A stretch of DNA of 64,000 nucleotides from Mycolicibacterium tokaiense. Lineage in GTDB: Bacteria; Actinomycetota; Actinomycetes; Mycobacteriales; Mycobacteriaceae. A program made the position numbers and the translations under genes. The stretch's first letter is position 1. Every line of letters begins with the position of its first letter. The stretch covers positions 3,844,001-3,908,000 of the forward strand of contig NZ_AP022600.1 in the NCBI RefSeq assembly GCF_010725885.1. The letters run 5' to 3'. Positions 33,870 through 44,860 of this stretch are shown here, piece after piece. The notes beneath the pieces were generated by a model. The model had not been told where the DNA came from and searched no databases. It saw only the letters and a program-made list of their open reading frames with translations.

Positions 33870-34865
33870 TCACCGAGAGCGCAACGCGTAAATTCGCTCG
33901 GCGTACACCAGATCGTCACGCCACAACCGGTTGGCGGCCAAGCGCATGAACGGCGCTGCGACCGCCGTGGCCCGCGGCGCATAGGAGAACCGGGGCCGGT
34001 CCGAGTGGGCGATGACCGCTTCGATCACCGCGGTGCGCGGCCGGCCATCAGGGCCGGGGCCCAGCGGCGTGGCATGGGTTTCCACCACACTGCCCGCGCC
34101 CTCGCCCTCCACGATGTGCATCACGATGGTGCGCGGCTCGGGGCAGGTGAATTCGGCGATCACAGGTATTCCGACCCTGCCGATGTGGAAGGTGACCGCG
34201 ACGACGAAGCGGTCGAGGTGCTCGGGCAGGTCGCGCTCGGCCGGCGGATGGTCGAGAACCTCGAGGCGGGCGAAGGAGTACGGGTGGAACCACGCGCCGT
34301 GCCAGGGGTCCAGCCTGTTGGAGATGATGTCACGCGGTTCGCACACCCCGGTCAGTGTGGTGACCGCCGAGAGGCGCGGCGCGGGCGGGCGCACCGGCAG
34401 AATCGGTGTGTCCGTCGGTGTTTCACCTCCCACGCGGTCGAGGCGCACCCACGCCAGCACACCGTCGTCGTGCGCGGGGAACGGGGACCAGTTCTCCCGC
34501 GCGTGGCCGGTGAGCCGCAGACCGTGCCAGGGGCACACCAACGCCCCGCGGTCGACGGTGGCAGTACACAGGTCCGCGCCCAGGTGAGGGCAGGCCGCAG
34601 GCGCGACGTGCAGCGTCCGGTCAGTGCCCCGCCAGGCCACCAGTTCAGTCCCCGCGATGGTGACACCGAAGGGTGACGTTCCGATGTCGTCGGAGGCGCC
34701 GATGACAAACCAGTTGCCGCTGGGCCGCTCCAGTGCGCGCGACAGCGCGGTGTCGATGATTGCGGGGTCGGCATCTCGCCAGGTGGCGCGTTGCTGCGTC
34801 CACGGCGTCTTCGGCAGCAACTGGAACGGGATGGCTTTTGCTGCGCGCTGCAGGAAACCGGCCAT
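33870..34865 (-). CDS. Rieske [2Fe-2S] protein linked to phytoene synthase (DUF5914 type)
   Basis: 331 residues. An N-terminal Rieske domain has CPHLGADL and, after the usual spacing, CPWHGL, giving the two Cys and two His ligands. A C-terminal domain of about 170 residues (SNRLDPWHGAWFHPYSF; FTCPEPRTIVMHIVEG) resembles the DUF5914 region seen beside carotenoid genes in actinomycetes. The ATG directly abuts the crtB stop, so it is co-transcribed. It may hydroxylate or otherwise oxidise a carotenoid or isoprenoid; not shown. Confidence 0.78.
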   Translation of the reverse strand: MAGFLQRAAKAIPFQLLPKTPWTQQRATWRDADPAIIDTALSRALERPSGNWFVIGASDDIGTSPFGVTIAGTELVAWRGTDRTLHVAPAACPHLGADLCTATVDRGALVCPWHGLRLTGHARENWSPFPAHDDGVLAWVRLDRVGGETPTDTPILPVRPPAPRLSAVTTLTGVCEPRDIISNRLDPWHGAWFHPYSFARLEVLDHPPAERDLPEHLDRFVVAVTFHIGRVGIPVIAEFTCPEPRTIVMHIVEGEGAGSVVETHATPLGPGPDGRPRTAVIEAVIAHSDRPRFSYAPRATAVAAPFMRLAANRLWRDDLVYAERIYALRSR

Positions 34866-35810
34866 TCACGCCGCCCTGGTGTGCCGGCTTCGCCAGGCAT
34901 CGATCAGGCCGACCGCCGCCACCTGCAGGCGGCGGCGGTTGCCGACGGTGGCCCGCTGACCGAACACGAGAAAGCCCATGTCCTCCACTCGGTCCAGGAT
35001 CTCCGAATACAACGTCAGCGCCGCACTGACACAGGGTCGAGAACGGGCATCCAGCAACGGAATTCCACGTTCGGCGACGGCATAGACGTCGCGGGTGATG
35101 GCCACCTGTTCGATGAGCGCTCGGCGCACCCGTGGATCGGTGACGCGGTTGTTGTGACACCACTGCAGCAGCTCGCGGTCGACACCGTGGGCGGCCAGTT
35201 CGTCGGCGGGCAGGTAGACGCGGCCACGCTCGAGATCCTCATCGACGTCGCGGATGAAGTTGGTGAGCTGGAAAGCGGTGCCCAGCGCCGACGCATACGG
35301 CGCGGCTTCCTCGCGGGGGCCCACGGTGCCCAGCACGGGCAGCATCTGCAGACCGATCACCTCGGCCGAGCCGTACATGTAGCGCTGCAGAGCCGGCCGG
35401 TCGGGGTAGTCGGTGATCGTCAGGTCCATGCGCATGGAGTTCAGGAAATCGTCGAACAGGTCCCAGCCGATGTCGTAGGTGCGGGCGCAGTGTGCCACCG
35501 CCGACAAGGCCGGATCATCGCCGTCGACGTCGTTGTTGACCAGGCGGTTGAACAGCTGCTTGCGCAGCCGCTCCAGGTGCTCCTGACGTTCGTCGTGGGT
35601 GGCGGTGGATTCGAGGTCGTCGAGGATGTCGTCGGCGCGGCGCGCGAAGCCGTACAGCGCGTGCACGGCAGGTCGCTGATCCGGTGCCAGGAGCCGGGTT
35701 GCCAGGAAGAACGTGCGCCCGTGTTCGGCGTTCAACCCCCGGCAGACGCGGTAGGCCTCCCGCAGTTCGGGGTCGTGGATGCCCGCGGCATCGAGTTCTG
35801 AGCTGAGCAT
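34866..35810 (-). CDS. crtB: Phytoene synthase
   Basis: 314 residues of the squalene/phytoene synthase family, joining two geranylgeranyl diphosphates to phytoene. The two Asp-rich motifs are RRADDILDD and NFIRDVDEDLERGRVYLP, both intact, as is FLATRLLAPDQRPAVHALYGF. The ATG overlaps the stop of the crtI remnant by one base (TGATG). With crtI decayed, its product phytoene might accumulate or feed another enzyme. Confidence 0.92.
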   Translation of the reverse strand: MLSSELDAAGIHDPELREAYRVCRGLNAEHGRTFFLATRLLAPDQRPAVHALYGFARRADDILDDLESTATHDERQEHLERLRKQLFNRLVNNDVDGDDPALSAVAHCARTYDIGWDLFDDFLNSMRMDLTITDYPDRPALQRYMYGSAEVIGLQMLPVLGTVGPREEAAPYASALGTAFQLTNFIRDVDEDLERGRVYLPADELAAHGVDRELLQWCHNNRVTDPRVRRALIEQVAITRDVYAVAERGIPLLDARSRPCVSAALTLYSEILDRVEDMGFLVFGQRATVGNRRRLQVAAVGLIDAWRSRHTRAA

Positions 35811-36313
35811 CAGCGCGCCACCACCGTGTGTCGTTGCCGAGAAGGGGATTCGGTGAGCCGATCGGCAGCCAACCGACCGGAGACGGACGTCATCAACACC
35901 ACCGCGTCGGCCGCGAACCGTGCACCGGCATCGGTGCCCACTGCTGTGACCACACCACCATTGTGTACCAGTTCGGTGACCGTCGTGTCGTAACGGAAAT
36001 CGACACCGGCCGCGGCCGCTGTGGCGTCGGGCACCGCGCGCATACCGCCCTCAGGGAAAGACACCCCGGCGGACAGTGCCTGGAAGGTGAACACCCGAGG
36101 CAAGCGTGTGAACGTGCGCACCACCGCGTCCCAGCGGCGGAATCCCCCGAGGGACAGGAGCGCCAATGAATTCGAATTCACAAGGGACAGCGGCAATTCG
36201 ACGTTGAAGCAGATGAAGCCATCGAACTCCCCCCGGTACAGGCGGGTCACCCGGACACCACGCCCGGTCCCGATCACCACGACGTGAGCAGGCCGGCGGA
36301 CACGCAGGATCAC
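35810..36313 (-). pseudogene. crtI: Degraded phytoene desaturase crtI
   Basis: An open frame of about 167 residues in the place of a roughly 500-residue desaturase. The start HVVVIGTGRG is a damaged FAD-binding motif (normally GxGxxG) that is cut off at once. The middle keeps LSLGGFRRWDAVVRTFTRLP, RVFTFQALSAGVSFPEGG and AAGVDFRYDTTVTELVH, which are typical CrtI blocks but lie too close together. The frame then ends in AADAVVLMTSVSGRLAADRL at crtB, without the C-terminal FAD region. Several internal deletions and a lost C-terminus are the simplest reading. It is unlikely to be active. Confidence 0.8.
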
Positions 36314-36401
36314 ATGGGTCCCTTCGAAGGCACAGGCGCTGCGTGGGCTGTTCCCGTTTTCGCGGGAGGTAAACCTGCGCAACCTGGGTATGGGGGAGCG
36401 A

Positions 36402-36962
36402 ATGAGGGTGGCGCGCGCGGCGGCAGTTGTCTGGGGCATCGGTGCTGCCGCTTATCTGGTCTCCGAGGCGGTTGCCGCCGGTACGGTTCCGGTGTACAGC
36501 TACATCAACGACTACATCAGCGACCTGGGTGTCACCTGGGTGATGAACACCGGTTTCGTCGTGCATGGGCTGCTGTTCCTGCTGGGCGCGCTCCTGGCCA
36601 CCCGCTCGGTCGCCTCCGGGGGACGGCTTTTTGTCCTTGCAGCGGCAGTCAACGCGGTGGGCAACGTCGTCATCGCGATTTTTCCGAGTCACGCCCCCGA
36701 CGCGGCGCCTTGGCACGTCGCCGGGGCGGCGATGGCAATCCTCGGCGGCAACATCGCGGTGATCCTCGGTGGGCAGCTCAGTCCGGTGCCTGCCTTCCGT
36801 CGCATCAGCATCGGGCTCGGCGTTGCCGGCATCCTCTGCCTGATGGCCGTGGCGGCAGGCGCCCGGCCCGCGGGCTTGATCGAGCGCGGGTCGGTGTACT
36901 CCATCGTGCTGTGGGAGCTACTCGCCGCCGCGGTGCTGTTCCGCGGGCGGCCACTGCGTTGA
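36402..36962 (+). CDS. DUF998-family membrane protein
   Basis: 186 residues with six predicted helices. YINDYISDLGVTW is the characteristic SDLG motif of DUF998 proteins, followed by helices such as GLLFLLGALLATRSV and AAAVNAVGNVVIAIFPSH. Function unknown. ATG 36402 follows GGGGGAG; an upstream ATG at 36390 is possible. Divergent from the crt remnant, 88 bp away. Confidence 0.82.
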   Translation: MRVARAAAVVWGIGAAAYLVSEAVAAGTVPVYSYINDYISDLGVTWVMNTGFVVHGLLFLLGALLATRSVASGGRLFVLAAAVNAVGNVVIAIFPSHAPDAAPWHVAGAAMAILGGNIAVILGGQLSPVPAFRRISIGLGVAGILCLMAVAAGARPAGLIERGSVYSIVLWELLAAAVLFRGRPLR

Positions 36963-37193
36963 CACTGCGACCACCGTGAGTCGCCCTCGCACTTTCTCGC
37001 GCTCACCGCAGCGTCAACGCTTCCAGGGTTGGCGCGGTCGGCCGCGCCGTCGCGCCTCGCCACGAGGCGACTGTCGATTGCTGCACCGATGACGGGCGGC
37101 CGGACCGCAACGTCAAGCTATCACAACATCTGAACATCCAGACAGGTATTCTCGGGGGCCCGAACCGGGAGCACCGACAATGAGAGGACGCGC
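36963..37193. other. Intergenic region upstream of sodA
   Basis: 231 bp that should include the sodA promoter. I see GC-rich imperfect repeats (GGCGCGGTCGGCCGCGCC) but no regulator site I can name. Confidence 0.4.
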
Positions 37194-37814
37194 ATGGCCG
37201 ACTACACCCTGCCCGATCTGGATTGGGACTACAGCGCGCTGGAGCCGCACATCTCCGGGGAGATCAACGAACTCCACCACAGCAAGCACCACGCCACCTA
37301 CGTCAAGGGCGTCAACGACGCGGTGGCCAAGCTGGAGGAGGCCCGTGCCGGGGACGACCATGCCGCGATCTTCCTGCACGAAAAGAATCTCGCCTTCCAT
37401 CTCGGCGGCCACGTGAACCACAGCATCTGGTGGAAGAACTTGTCGCCCAACGGAGGTGACAAGCCGGAAGGAGAACTCGCCGCCGCCATCGACGACCAGT
37501 TCGGGTCGTTCGACAAGTTCCGTGCGCAGTTCACCGCCGCAGCCAACGGGCTGCAGGGCTCCGGCTGGGCGGTGCTCGGTTACGACAGCCTGGGCGATCG
37601 GCTGCTGACCTTCCAGTTGTACGACCAGCAGGCCAATGTCCCGCTGGGCATCATCCCGCTGTTGCAGGTCGACATGTGGGAGCACGCCTTCTATCTGCAG
37701 TACAAGAACGTCAAAGCCGATTACGTGAAGGCTTTCTGGAACGTCGTCAACTGGGCCGATGTGCAGAGCCGCTACGCCGCGGCCGTCGGCAAGACCGACG
37801 GCCTCATCTTCTAG
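37194..37814 (+). CDS. sodA: Superoxide dismutase (Fe/Mn family)
   Basis: 206 residues, ending KTDGLIF like mycobacterial SodA. Metal ligands are His28, His76 ([10 protein letters not shown]), Asp160 and His164 ([11 protein letters not shown]). The protein disproportionates superoxide; Mtb SodA is abundant and leaves the cell without a signal peptide, and none is seen here either. Position 145, His in the Mtb iron enzyme as I recall, is Gln here (YDQQANV), which may favour manganese. ATG at 37194. A strong stem-loop follows the stop. Confidence 0.96.
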   Translation: MADYTLPDLDWDYSALEPHISGEINELHHSKHHATYVKGVNDAVAKLEEARAGDDHAAIFLHEKNLAFHLGGHVNHSIWWKNLSPNGGDKPEGELAAAIDDQFGSFDKFRAQFTAAANGLQGSGWAVLGYDSLGDRLLTFQLYDQQANVPLGIIPLLQVDMWEHAFYLQYKNVKADYVKAFWNVVNWADVQSRYAAAVGKTDGLIF

Positions 37815-37820
37815 CTCCCC

Positions 37821-37853
37821 GTGCCGGCATCGCTGACCGCGCGATGCCGGCAC
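37821..37853 (+). terminator. Stem-loop terminator after sodA
   Basis: A perfect 13-bp stem (GTGCCGGCATCGC and its complement) with a 7-base loop starts 6 bp after the sodA stop. There is no strong T-tract, as is common for mycobacterial terminators. Confidence 0.65.
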
Positions 37854-38017
37854 TGGTTGCGTGAGGCCAACAACAGTTCCGTTCCAACGTTTGCTGAACT
37901 ACCTATGCCCGGACCACGATTGCTCCTACCGGCATAGCTGGTGTGTCATGACTCACGCTACGGAAGAGGACCGAGGTCCCTTGTGTCGTCGGCGCGGCCG
38001 GTGCTGGACTGGTCACC

Positions 38018-38440
38018 ATGGGTATCGGCTGGTCGGTGGCCGTCGCGACGGTGTTCGTCTGGCTCGGCATGGTGCTGGCGATTTCATTCCTGGAAGCCCC
38101 GCTGAAATTCCGCGCCCCCGGTGTCACGCCTGCGCTGGGACTGGGCATCGGCCGGCTGGTGTTCCGGGCGCTGAACGTGTGCGAGGCGGCGTTGGCCCTG
38201 GCGGCCCTGGTGGGGGTGTGGTGGGGCGCGCAACCGGATGCGACGGCGGCAGTGATGGTGGCGGCTGTGAGCCTTGCGGTGCAGATCGCAGTGGTGCGAC
38301 CGGTGCTGACCAGGCGGTCGAACGAGGTGCTGGCCGGTCGTGATGCTCCCCGGTCCCGGGCCCATCTGGGCTACGTCGTTTTGGAAGTGGTCAAAGTGAT
38401 TGCCCTGCTGTCAGCGGGAACCCTGCTGTTGGTCCACTGA
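38018..38440 (+). CDS. Four-helix membrane protein, unknown function
   Basis: 140 residues with four hydrophobic helices (VAVATVFVWLGMVLAISFL; ALNVCEAALALAALVGVWW; AVMVAAVSLAVQIAVV; VVLEVVKVIALLSAGTLLL). The signature ISFLEAPLKFRAPGV between helix 1 and 2 looks conserved, resembling small DUF4149-like membrane proteins, but I cannot name the family with certainty. A cupin gene follows 14 bp downstream. Confidence 0.7.
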   Translation: MGIGWSVAVATVFVWLGMVLAISFLEAPLKFRAPGVTPALGLGIGRLVFRALNVCEAALALAALVGVWWGAQPDATAAVMVAAVSLAVQIAVVRPVLTRRSNEVLAGRDAPRSRAHLGYVVLEVVKVIALLSAGTLLLVH

Positions 38441-38454
38441 GTGAGGAGATGTCA

Positions 38455-38814
38455 ATGGAATCGACGTCACTGCCCGCGGTCGCCGACGAACTGCTGAGCG
38501 CCGCGAGCAGCTCCGACGCCGGCCGTGCCGGACGCACCCTGCACGGCGGGCACGACCACTTTCTCCGACAGACGGTCATCGCGTTGATCGCGGGTCGCGA
38601 GCTCGGCGAACACCAGAGCCCCGGCGAGGCGACGCTTCAGGTACTGCGTGGCCGGGTGCAGTTGGTGGTCGGGGAGGACACCGCTGACGCCGCTGCCGGC
38701 GATCACGTGGTGATTCCCCCAGCACGGCACAGTCTGGCAGCCCTCGAGGACGCCGTGGTGCTGTTGACCGTGCTCGCGGATCGCGACAAGGCCGTGGACG
38801 CTCGAGTTAGGTGA
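38455..38814 (+). CDS. Cupin-domain protein
   Basis: 119 residues forming one small beta-barrel: LIAGRELGEHQSPGEATLQVLRG followed by AAGDHVVIPPARHSLAALED. The first motif has one His and one Glu, the second one His, so a metal site is possible but minimal. ATG 38455 is chosen for its AGGAG six bases upstream; ATG 38449 is too close to the site. Role unknown. Confidence 0.78.
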   Translation: MESTSLPAVADELLSAASSSDAGRAGRTLHGGHDHFLRQTVIALIAGRELGEHQSPGEATLQVLRGRVQLVVGEDTADAAAGDHVVIPPARHSLAALEDAVVLLTVLADRDKAVDARVR

Positions 38815-38856
38815 CCCTATCTCCGGGCCGGTGCTCCGGTAGGCTCTCCGCTCACC

Positions 38857-39456
38857 ATGACTGACGCGCCGCCCATCCTGCCTCGCGAGCTCACCGACAT
38901 CAGCGATGAGGTCAAGGTCGTGCCGTCGCCGCCCATCCCGGAGCTGCCGGAGCCCTACGCCATCCGGGTGGCCGAACCCGACCGCGACGCAGCGATGATC
39001 TCGGAGTGGATGAACCGTCCGCATCTGGCGCAGGCGTGGGAGTACGACCGTCCGGAATCCTGGTGGCACCGTTACCTGAGCGCGCAACTCACCGGGACCT
39101 ACTCGCGCCCGCTGATCGGAAGCCTCAAGGGAGAAGACCACGGTTACGTCGAGGTGTACCGGGCGGCCAAGGACTCGATCGCCCCCCGTTACGACGCCGA
39201 CCCGTGGGACCTGGGTCTGCACGCGGCCATCGCAGACGTCAACCTCGTCAACCGCGGGTTCGGCCCACTGCTCTTACCGCGTCTGGTGGCGAGCCTGTTC
39301 ACGATGGAACCGCAGTGCCGCCGCATCATGTTCGACCCCGACCACCGCAACACCGCTGCGCGCCGACTGTGCGAGTTCGCCAAGTGCGACTTCCTCGGTG
39401 AGCACCAGATGGCGAACAGGCGGATGGCGCTCTACGCGTTGAATCGGCCCGGGTAG
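38857..39456 (+). CDS. mbtK: Mycobactin lysine N6-acyltransferase MbtK
   Basis: 199-residue GNAT-fold acyltransferase that puts the fatty acyl chain on the N6-hydroxylysine of mycobactin. It shows family features: [20 protein letters not shown] near the N-terminus, [19 protein letters not shown] for acyl-CoA/ACP binding, and [20 protein letters not shown] at the end. Mtb Rv1347c has about 210 residues. It converges on mbtM with no spacer between stops. A weak iron-box-like sequence (TTAGGTGACCCTATC) lies about 40 bp upstream. Confidence 0.9.
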   Translation: MTDAPPILPRELTDISDEVKVVPSPPIPELPEPYAIRVAEPDRDAAMISEWMNRPHLAQAWEYDRPESWWHRYLSAQLTGTYSRPLIGSLKGEDHGYVEVYRAAKDSIAPRYDADPWDLGLHAAIADVNLVNRGFGPLLLPRLVASLFTMEPQCRRIMFDPDHRNTAARRLCEFAKCDFLGEHQMANRRMALYALNRPG

Positions 39457-41025
39457 TCACCGGCTCGTCAGGGACGCGGTGACCTCGAGCCGCTTGAGCT
39501 TGCCCGACGACGTGCGGGGCAGCGAGCCGGGCGCCATGAATACCACGTCGGCCGGCACGACCCCGCACTGCGAGGCCACCCGCTGCACGAGATCGCTTCG
39601 GGCGCCTGCTTCGTCGGGACCGCGGAACTCGGCGGCGATGACGAGTCGTGGTCGCGCGGAGTCGTTACCGGCGGCCACTGCCACCACCGCACCCTCACGT
39701 ACACCGCGCACCTGGGCTGCCACCTGTTCGATCTCGGTGGGGAATATGTTGCGCCCGGCAACGGTGATGAGTTCCTTGATGCGGCCGCAGACCACCAGGC
39801 CGTCGCCGGTGACATAGCCGAGATCGCCGGTGGCGAACCACTCGTCAGGTGCGATGGGCCGCTGGCCAAGGTAGCCGGACATCATCGAGGTGCCGCGGAT
39901 GTGGATCTCGCCGATGTCGCGGCCGGCGACCGCCGCGGTGTCGGCGGGGGCGATGCGCACCTGCATGCCGGGGATGGGCTGACCCAGGACGGCATGCCTG
40001 CGCGCAGATCGCGTTGTCGGATCGGTGAACTCGTCAACGAGCAGCCCGCTGCCCGGTGATGGTGAGGTGACCGCGCACGTCGCCTCGGCCAGACCATAGG
40101 AGGGCGCTGCTGCTCCTGGGTCGAGGCCGAAGCGGCTCAACTCCGTCAGGAACAGCTCGAAGCCGGCACAGTCGACGGGTTCACCGCCGTTGAGGGCAAA
40201 CCGGATTCGGCTCAGATCCACATCGGAGATGCGTCGCGCGTATTTGCCCAGGACCGAGTACGCGAAGTTCGGGGCGGCGGTCATGGTGGCGCGGCTGTCC
40301 GAGAGCCAGGACAGCCAGCGGAAGGGCGAGGCGGAGAACGCCGCGGTGGGGGCCAGCCACATCTCGCCGCCGGACAGCAGGCCGGTGAGCAGGAAGGCCA
40401 ATCCCATGTCGTGATAGAGCGGCAGCCACGTGCAGCCCACGTCGTCAGTGGGATCCACCCGCAGGTGTGCCAGTAGCCCGGTTGCGTTGCCCAGTACCGC
40501 CTCCGGTGACAGCACGGCCGTGCGCGGTGTCCCGGTGGACCCGGCGGTGCCCTGCAGCACCGCGGGGTTGCCGTCCGCGGGGTGGGCGCTCAGAGTGGTT
40601 GACCGGTGCGCGTGGGCCACCACCGCCACGTCGTGCACGGCGAGTTCGGAGCTGTTGCCGCGCAACAACTCCAGCTGCTCACCGTGGCCGAATACCTGGG
40701 ACACCCCGATGTCGGTGAAGCGCTGCGCGGTGGCGTGCGCCCACTGGTGTTCGTCGGCGCCGCGGACCGGGCCGGGCAGGATGGACAGCGACCGACCGGC
40801 CAGCCAGGTGCCCTGGATCGCGGCGACCAGTTCGACGGTCGGTTCACCGACGAGTCCGACCGCGCCGTCGGGCGCGTCGAGCAGACGTTCGGCGACGTTC
40901 TCAGCCCGGGCGTGTACCTCGTCCCAGGGGTGGCGGCTCCAGGTCCCGCTGCTGCGATCAAGCACGACGAGATCGCGCGGCGAGGTGGTCATGGCCTGCG
41001 ACAGGGCAGTCGCGAGCGGGCTCAC
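39457..41025 (-). CDS. mbtM: Fatty acyl-AMP ligase MbtM (FadD33)
   Basis: 522-residue adenylating enzyme that activates the mycobactin acyl chain and loads it on the carrier protein MbtL. Core motifs are [14 protein letters not shown] (P-loop), [20 protein letters not shown] and [13 protein letters not shown]; the C-terminal Lys motif is [10 protein letters not shown]. The GTG start overlaps the mbtL stop (GTGA). Identified as MbtM by the neighbours mbtL and mbtK. Confidence 0.9.
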   Translation of the reverse strand: MSPLATALSQAMTTSPRDLVVLDRSSGTWSRHPWDEVHARAENVAERLLDAPDGAVGLVGEPTVELVAAIQGTWLAGRSLSILPGPVRGADEHQWAHATAQRFTDIGVSQVFGHGEQLELLRGNSSELAVHDVAVVAHAHRSTTLSAHPADGNPAVLQGTAGSTGTPRTAVLSPEAVLGNATGLLAHLRVDPTDDVGCTWLPLYHDMGLAFLLTGLLSGGEMWLAPTAAFSASPFRWLSWLSDSRATMTAAPNFAYSVLGKYARRISDVDLSRIRFALNGGEPVDCAGFELFLTELSRFGLDPGAAAPSYGLAEATCAVTSPSPGSGLLVDEFTDPTTRSARRHAVLGQPIPGMQVRIAPADTAAVAGRDIGEIHIRGTSMMSGYLGQRPIAPDEWFATGDLGYVTGDGLVVCGRIKELITVAGRNIFPTEIEQVAAQVRGVREGAVVAVAAGNDSARPRLVIAAEFRGPDEAGARSDLVQRVASQCGVVPADVVFMAPGSLPRTSSGKLKRLEVTASLTSR

Positions 41026-41282
41026 CGGGCGGCCGGAACCTTCGCCATGATCGCGTCTTCCAGGTCGCCCACCGTGTTGCAGGTGAGCAGGTCCTCCTCG
41101 GAGAGCGTCACCCCGATCCGGTCCTGGATTGCCACCATGCCGACGGCAAAAGCGACGGAATCCAGGCCCACGTCGTCGATCAGCCGGGAGTCGCGCGTCA
41201 CGCGGCTGATGTCGATGGTGAGGTCGTCGCGCAGGATCTCCGAGAGGGCCGCGCTGACAGCCTCGGGGGTTGGCGTCTCCAT
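41022..41282 (-). CDS. mbtL: Acyl carrier protein MbtL
   Basis: 86-residue carrier protein. The phosphopantetheine site is Ser in DVGLDSVAF. It holds the acyl chain activated by MbtM for transfer by MbtK. ATG at 41280-41282, with an IdeR-like box 25 bp upstream. In Mtb the next gene after mbtM is mbtN (acyl-ACP dehydrogenase); it is not here. Confidence 0.88.
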   Translation of the reverse strand: METPTPEAVSAALSEILRDDLTIDISRVTRDSRLIDDVGLDSVAFAVGMVAIQDRIGVTLSEEDLLTCNTVGDLEDAIMAKVPAAR

Positions 41283-41306
41283 GGCGGGGGACGTTACACC
41301 GCCAGC

Positions 41307-41325
41307 TAAAGTGAGGCTACGCTTA
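41307..41325 (-). promoter_or_regulatory. IdeR iron-box-like site upstream of mbtL
   Basis: TAAAGTGAGGCTACGCTTA matches the 19-bp mycobacterial IdeR consensus TTAGGTTAGGCTAACCTAA at 13 positions, including the central AGGCTA. Iron repression of mbtLM is expected. Confidence 0.6.
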
Positions 41326-41345
41326 CCTTGGCGCCGGGTGTGATG

Positions 41346-42311
41346 TCAGCCGGTGGTCAGGTCACCCCGGCTGTGCCCGTGATGGCGCGCCAGCACCGCC
41401 GCCACCGGCTCGTAGGTCACCAGGCCCGCCTCGGTGGTCAGCGCATCGACGAGGGTGAACGCCTCGGCGATCCGGGGCGGCGTGTCGATGATGACGGTGC
41501 GGACCGGCACGTGACGCGCCAGTTGGAGAAACCGGTCCCCGTGCGGGCGGCCGCCGTCGTGGAAACCCCAGACGCCGCGCAACACGGTCGCCCCACTGCC
41601 GCCGGCCGCCTTCAGCTCACGGATGAGCGCGCGGTGGATCGCCTGTCCGTCGTGGCGGTCGTCCTCGGCGGTGCGCAGCACCAGCTTTGCGAACGCCGCT
41701 CCGGCTGGCGGCACGGTGATGGCGCGGCCGTGCTGTTTGCAGATGACGACGGCCTGCACTGTCGCCGGCACATCGGGATACCGCGCGAGTGCCGCCCGGG
41801 CTGCCTCGGCGGTGCCGACGCCGGAGACCATCGACGGCACGGCGCTGTTGTGGCTGAAAAATCTCGCCCGCGCCCGCTGTCCGGCGGCCGTGCCATCCAC
41901 TCCCAGAAGTACTTCCGCACTGTGGAAGCCGAGACCGAAAAGATCGTCACACACGGCCCGGTGGCGCTGTCGAGGCACGAAAAACGTCAGCCGTACGTCG
42001 CCGTCCGCGGGTGGGGAGGTGGCGAGCTCCCGGGTCAGCAGACCCAGACCCGTCATGGCAGCGACCTCCTCGGCCACCGCGCCGATGCGCTCGGCGGTAT
42101 CGACGGCGGTGATGGCAACCGGCGGATCCTCGGACAATGTCAGCGTGCGGTCAGTGCGGATGATGTTCGTCGACCCGAAGGACGCGATGCCCCGCAGCAT
42201 CACACTGGTCTGCACTCCGCGTTCGGCGAGATGATCCAGCATCGCCTCGGCCAGGAAGCGGCCGCCGGACCGTTCCCGTTCGGCAAAGTAGGCGGTCAAA
42301 ATCTCGGTCAC
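41346..42311 (-). CDS. Tandem DUF190-domain protein of the crcB operon
   Basis: 321 residues with two copies of the DUF190 (PII-like) fold. The first has LTAYFAERERSGGRFLAEAM and QTSVMLRGIASFG; the second has KLVLRTAEDDRHDGQAIHRA and GATVLRGVWGFHDGG. The GTG at 42309-42311 overlaps the crcB stop (GTGA). DUF190 proteins sit beside fluoride channels in many genomes and may sense or regulate. Same order as Rv3069-Rv3071. Confidence 0.85.
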   Translation of the reverse strand: MTEILTAYFAERERSGGRFLAEAMLDHLAERGVQTSVMLRGIASFGSTNIIRTDRTLTLSEDPPVAITAVDTAERIGAVAEEVAAMTGLGLLTRELATSPPADGDVRLTFFVPRQRHRAVCDDLFGLGFHSAEVLLGVDGTAAGQRARARFFSHNSAVPSMVSGVGTAEAARAALARYPDVPATVQAVVICKQHGRAITVPPAGAAFAKLVLRTAEDDRHDGQAIHRALIRELKAAGGSGATVLRGVWGFHDGGRPHGDRFLQLARHVPVRTVIIDTPPRIAEAFTLVDALTTEAGLVTYEPVAAVLARHHGHSRGDLTTG

Positions 42312-42673
42312 AGAAGCCCCGCCAACCACTGTCCGCAGAACGCCGCCCCCATACCGAGCGCGACGCTCACCACGATGTTCGCCGCCGCCGGCCACAGCTG
42401 CCGTTCCTCGGCCAGCCGGTGGGTTTCCAGCATCCACGTCGAAAAGGTGGTGTAGGCCCCGACGAAGGCGGTGCCCATCAACAGCGCCTGCTCGTGACTC
42501 AGCGCCAACCCGCCGAGGAACCCGAGCAGCAGCGCCCCGCTGAGATTCACCGCCAGCGTGCCGAACGGAAACGGGCGGCCCACCCGGCGCGACACCGCCC
42601 GGTCCACCAGGAACCGGGTCACGGCTCCGACCCCGCCGATGACCATGACCGCCAACCAGATCGCCGGGTTCAC
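42308..42673 (-). CDS. crcB: Fluoride ion channel CrcB/Fluc, second subunit
   Basis: 121 residues, four helices. Signatures are [13 protein letters not shown] near the start, [17 protein letters not shown] with the pore Asn, and [17 protein letters not shown]. The GTG at 42673 overlaps the previous gene by 4 bp. In Gram-positive genomes two crcB genes often encode one heterodimeric channel that expels fluoride. Confidence 0.9.
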   Translation of the reverse strand: MNPAIWLAVMVIGGVGAVTRFLVDRAVSRRVGRPFPFGTLAVNLSGALLLGFLGGLALSHEQALLMGTAFVGAYTTFSTWMLETHRLAEERQLWPAAANIVVSVALGMGAAFCGQWLAGLL

Positions 42674-43056
42674 AGCCGTCGCACCCAAGCTGTGGCCACC
42701 CACACCGCGGCGAACCCGGCCGCCAGGCTGGCCGCGGTGTAGCCGGCCGCCAACACGAATTCGTGATGCTCCAGCATCCGCAATGTCTCCACCTGCATGG
42801 TGGAGAACGTCGTCAACCCACCGCACAGCCCGGTCCCCAGCAGCGGACGACGGTAGCTCGACAGCGGCAGCCGTTCCAGCAGGCGGGTGGTGAAGTAGCC
42901 CAGCAGGAACGCCCCGACGATGTTGACCACAAACGTCGCCCACGGCCACTCGTCGGGGCGGGGGGCCAGCTCGGTGGACAGCACTGCCCGGGCCAGGGTG
43001 CCCACCGCGCCGCCGACGAACACGGCCACCAGCTCGCGGTTGTCGTGTCCGAACAC
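42670..43056 (-). CDS. crcB: Fluoride ion channel CrcB/Fluc, first subunit
   Basis: 128 residues, four helices: [26 protein letters not shown] and [17 protein letters not shown] carry the pore Asn and the FSTxxxE pattern. First gene of the operon; partner of the following crcB. Divergent from pgm with 169 bp between. I looked for a fluoride riboswitch before it and saw none. Confidence 0.9.
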   Translation of the reverse strand: MFGHDNRELVAVFVGGAVGTLARAVLSTELAPRPDEWPWATFVVNIVGAFLLGYFTTRLLERLPLSSYRRPLLGTGLCGGLTTFSTMQVETLRMLEHHEFVLAAGYTAASLAAGFAAVWVATAWVRRL

Positions 43057-43225
43057 GGTGCAAGTGTGTCAGGTCCCCTTCACATTGAGGATCTGACGCA
43101 GCTGATGTTCGATCTCCAACCCAGCCACGCGGCCAGTGTGCCTGGACCGGTTCTCCAGTGTCGCGAGCCTGTCCAGCGCTTCACCCGTTGCGCGGCCCCT
43201 GGACGAGGTGGGCAGAATTAGGAGC

Positions 43226-44856
<1,631 letters not shown>

Positions 44857-44860
<4 letters not shown>

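Noticed and set aside
43057..43225. Fluoride riboswitch before crcB
   Set aside because: I could not find the conserved crcB-motif helices; a covariance search would be decisive.
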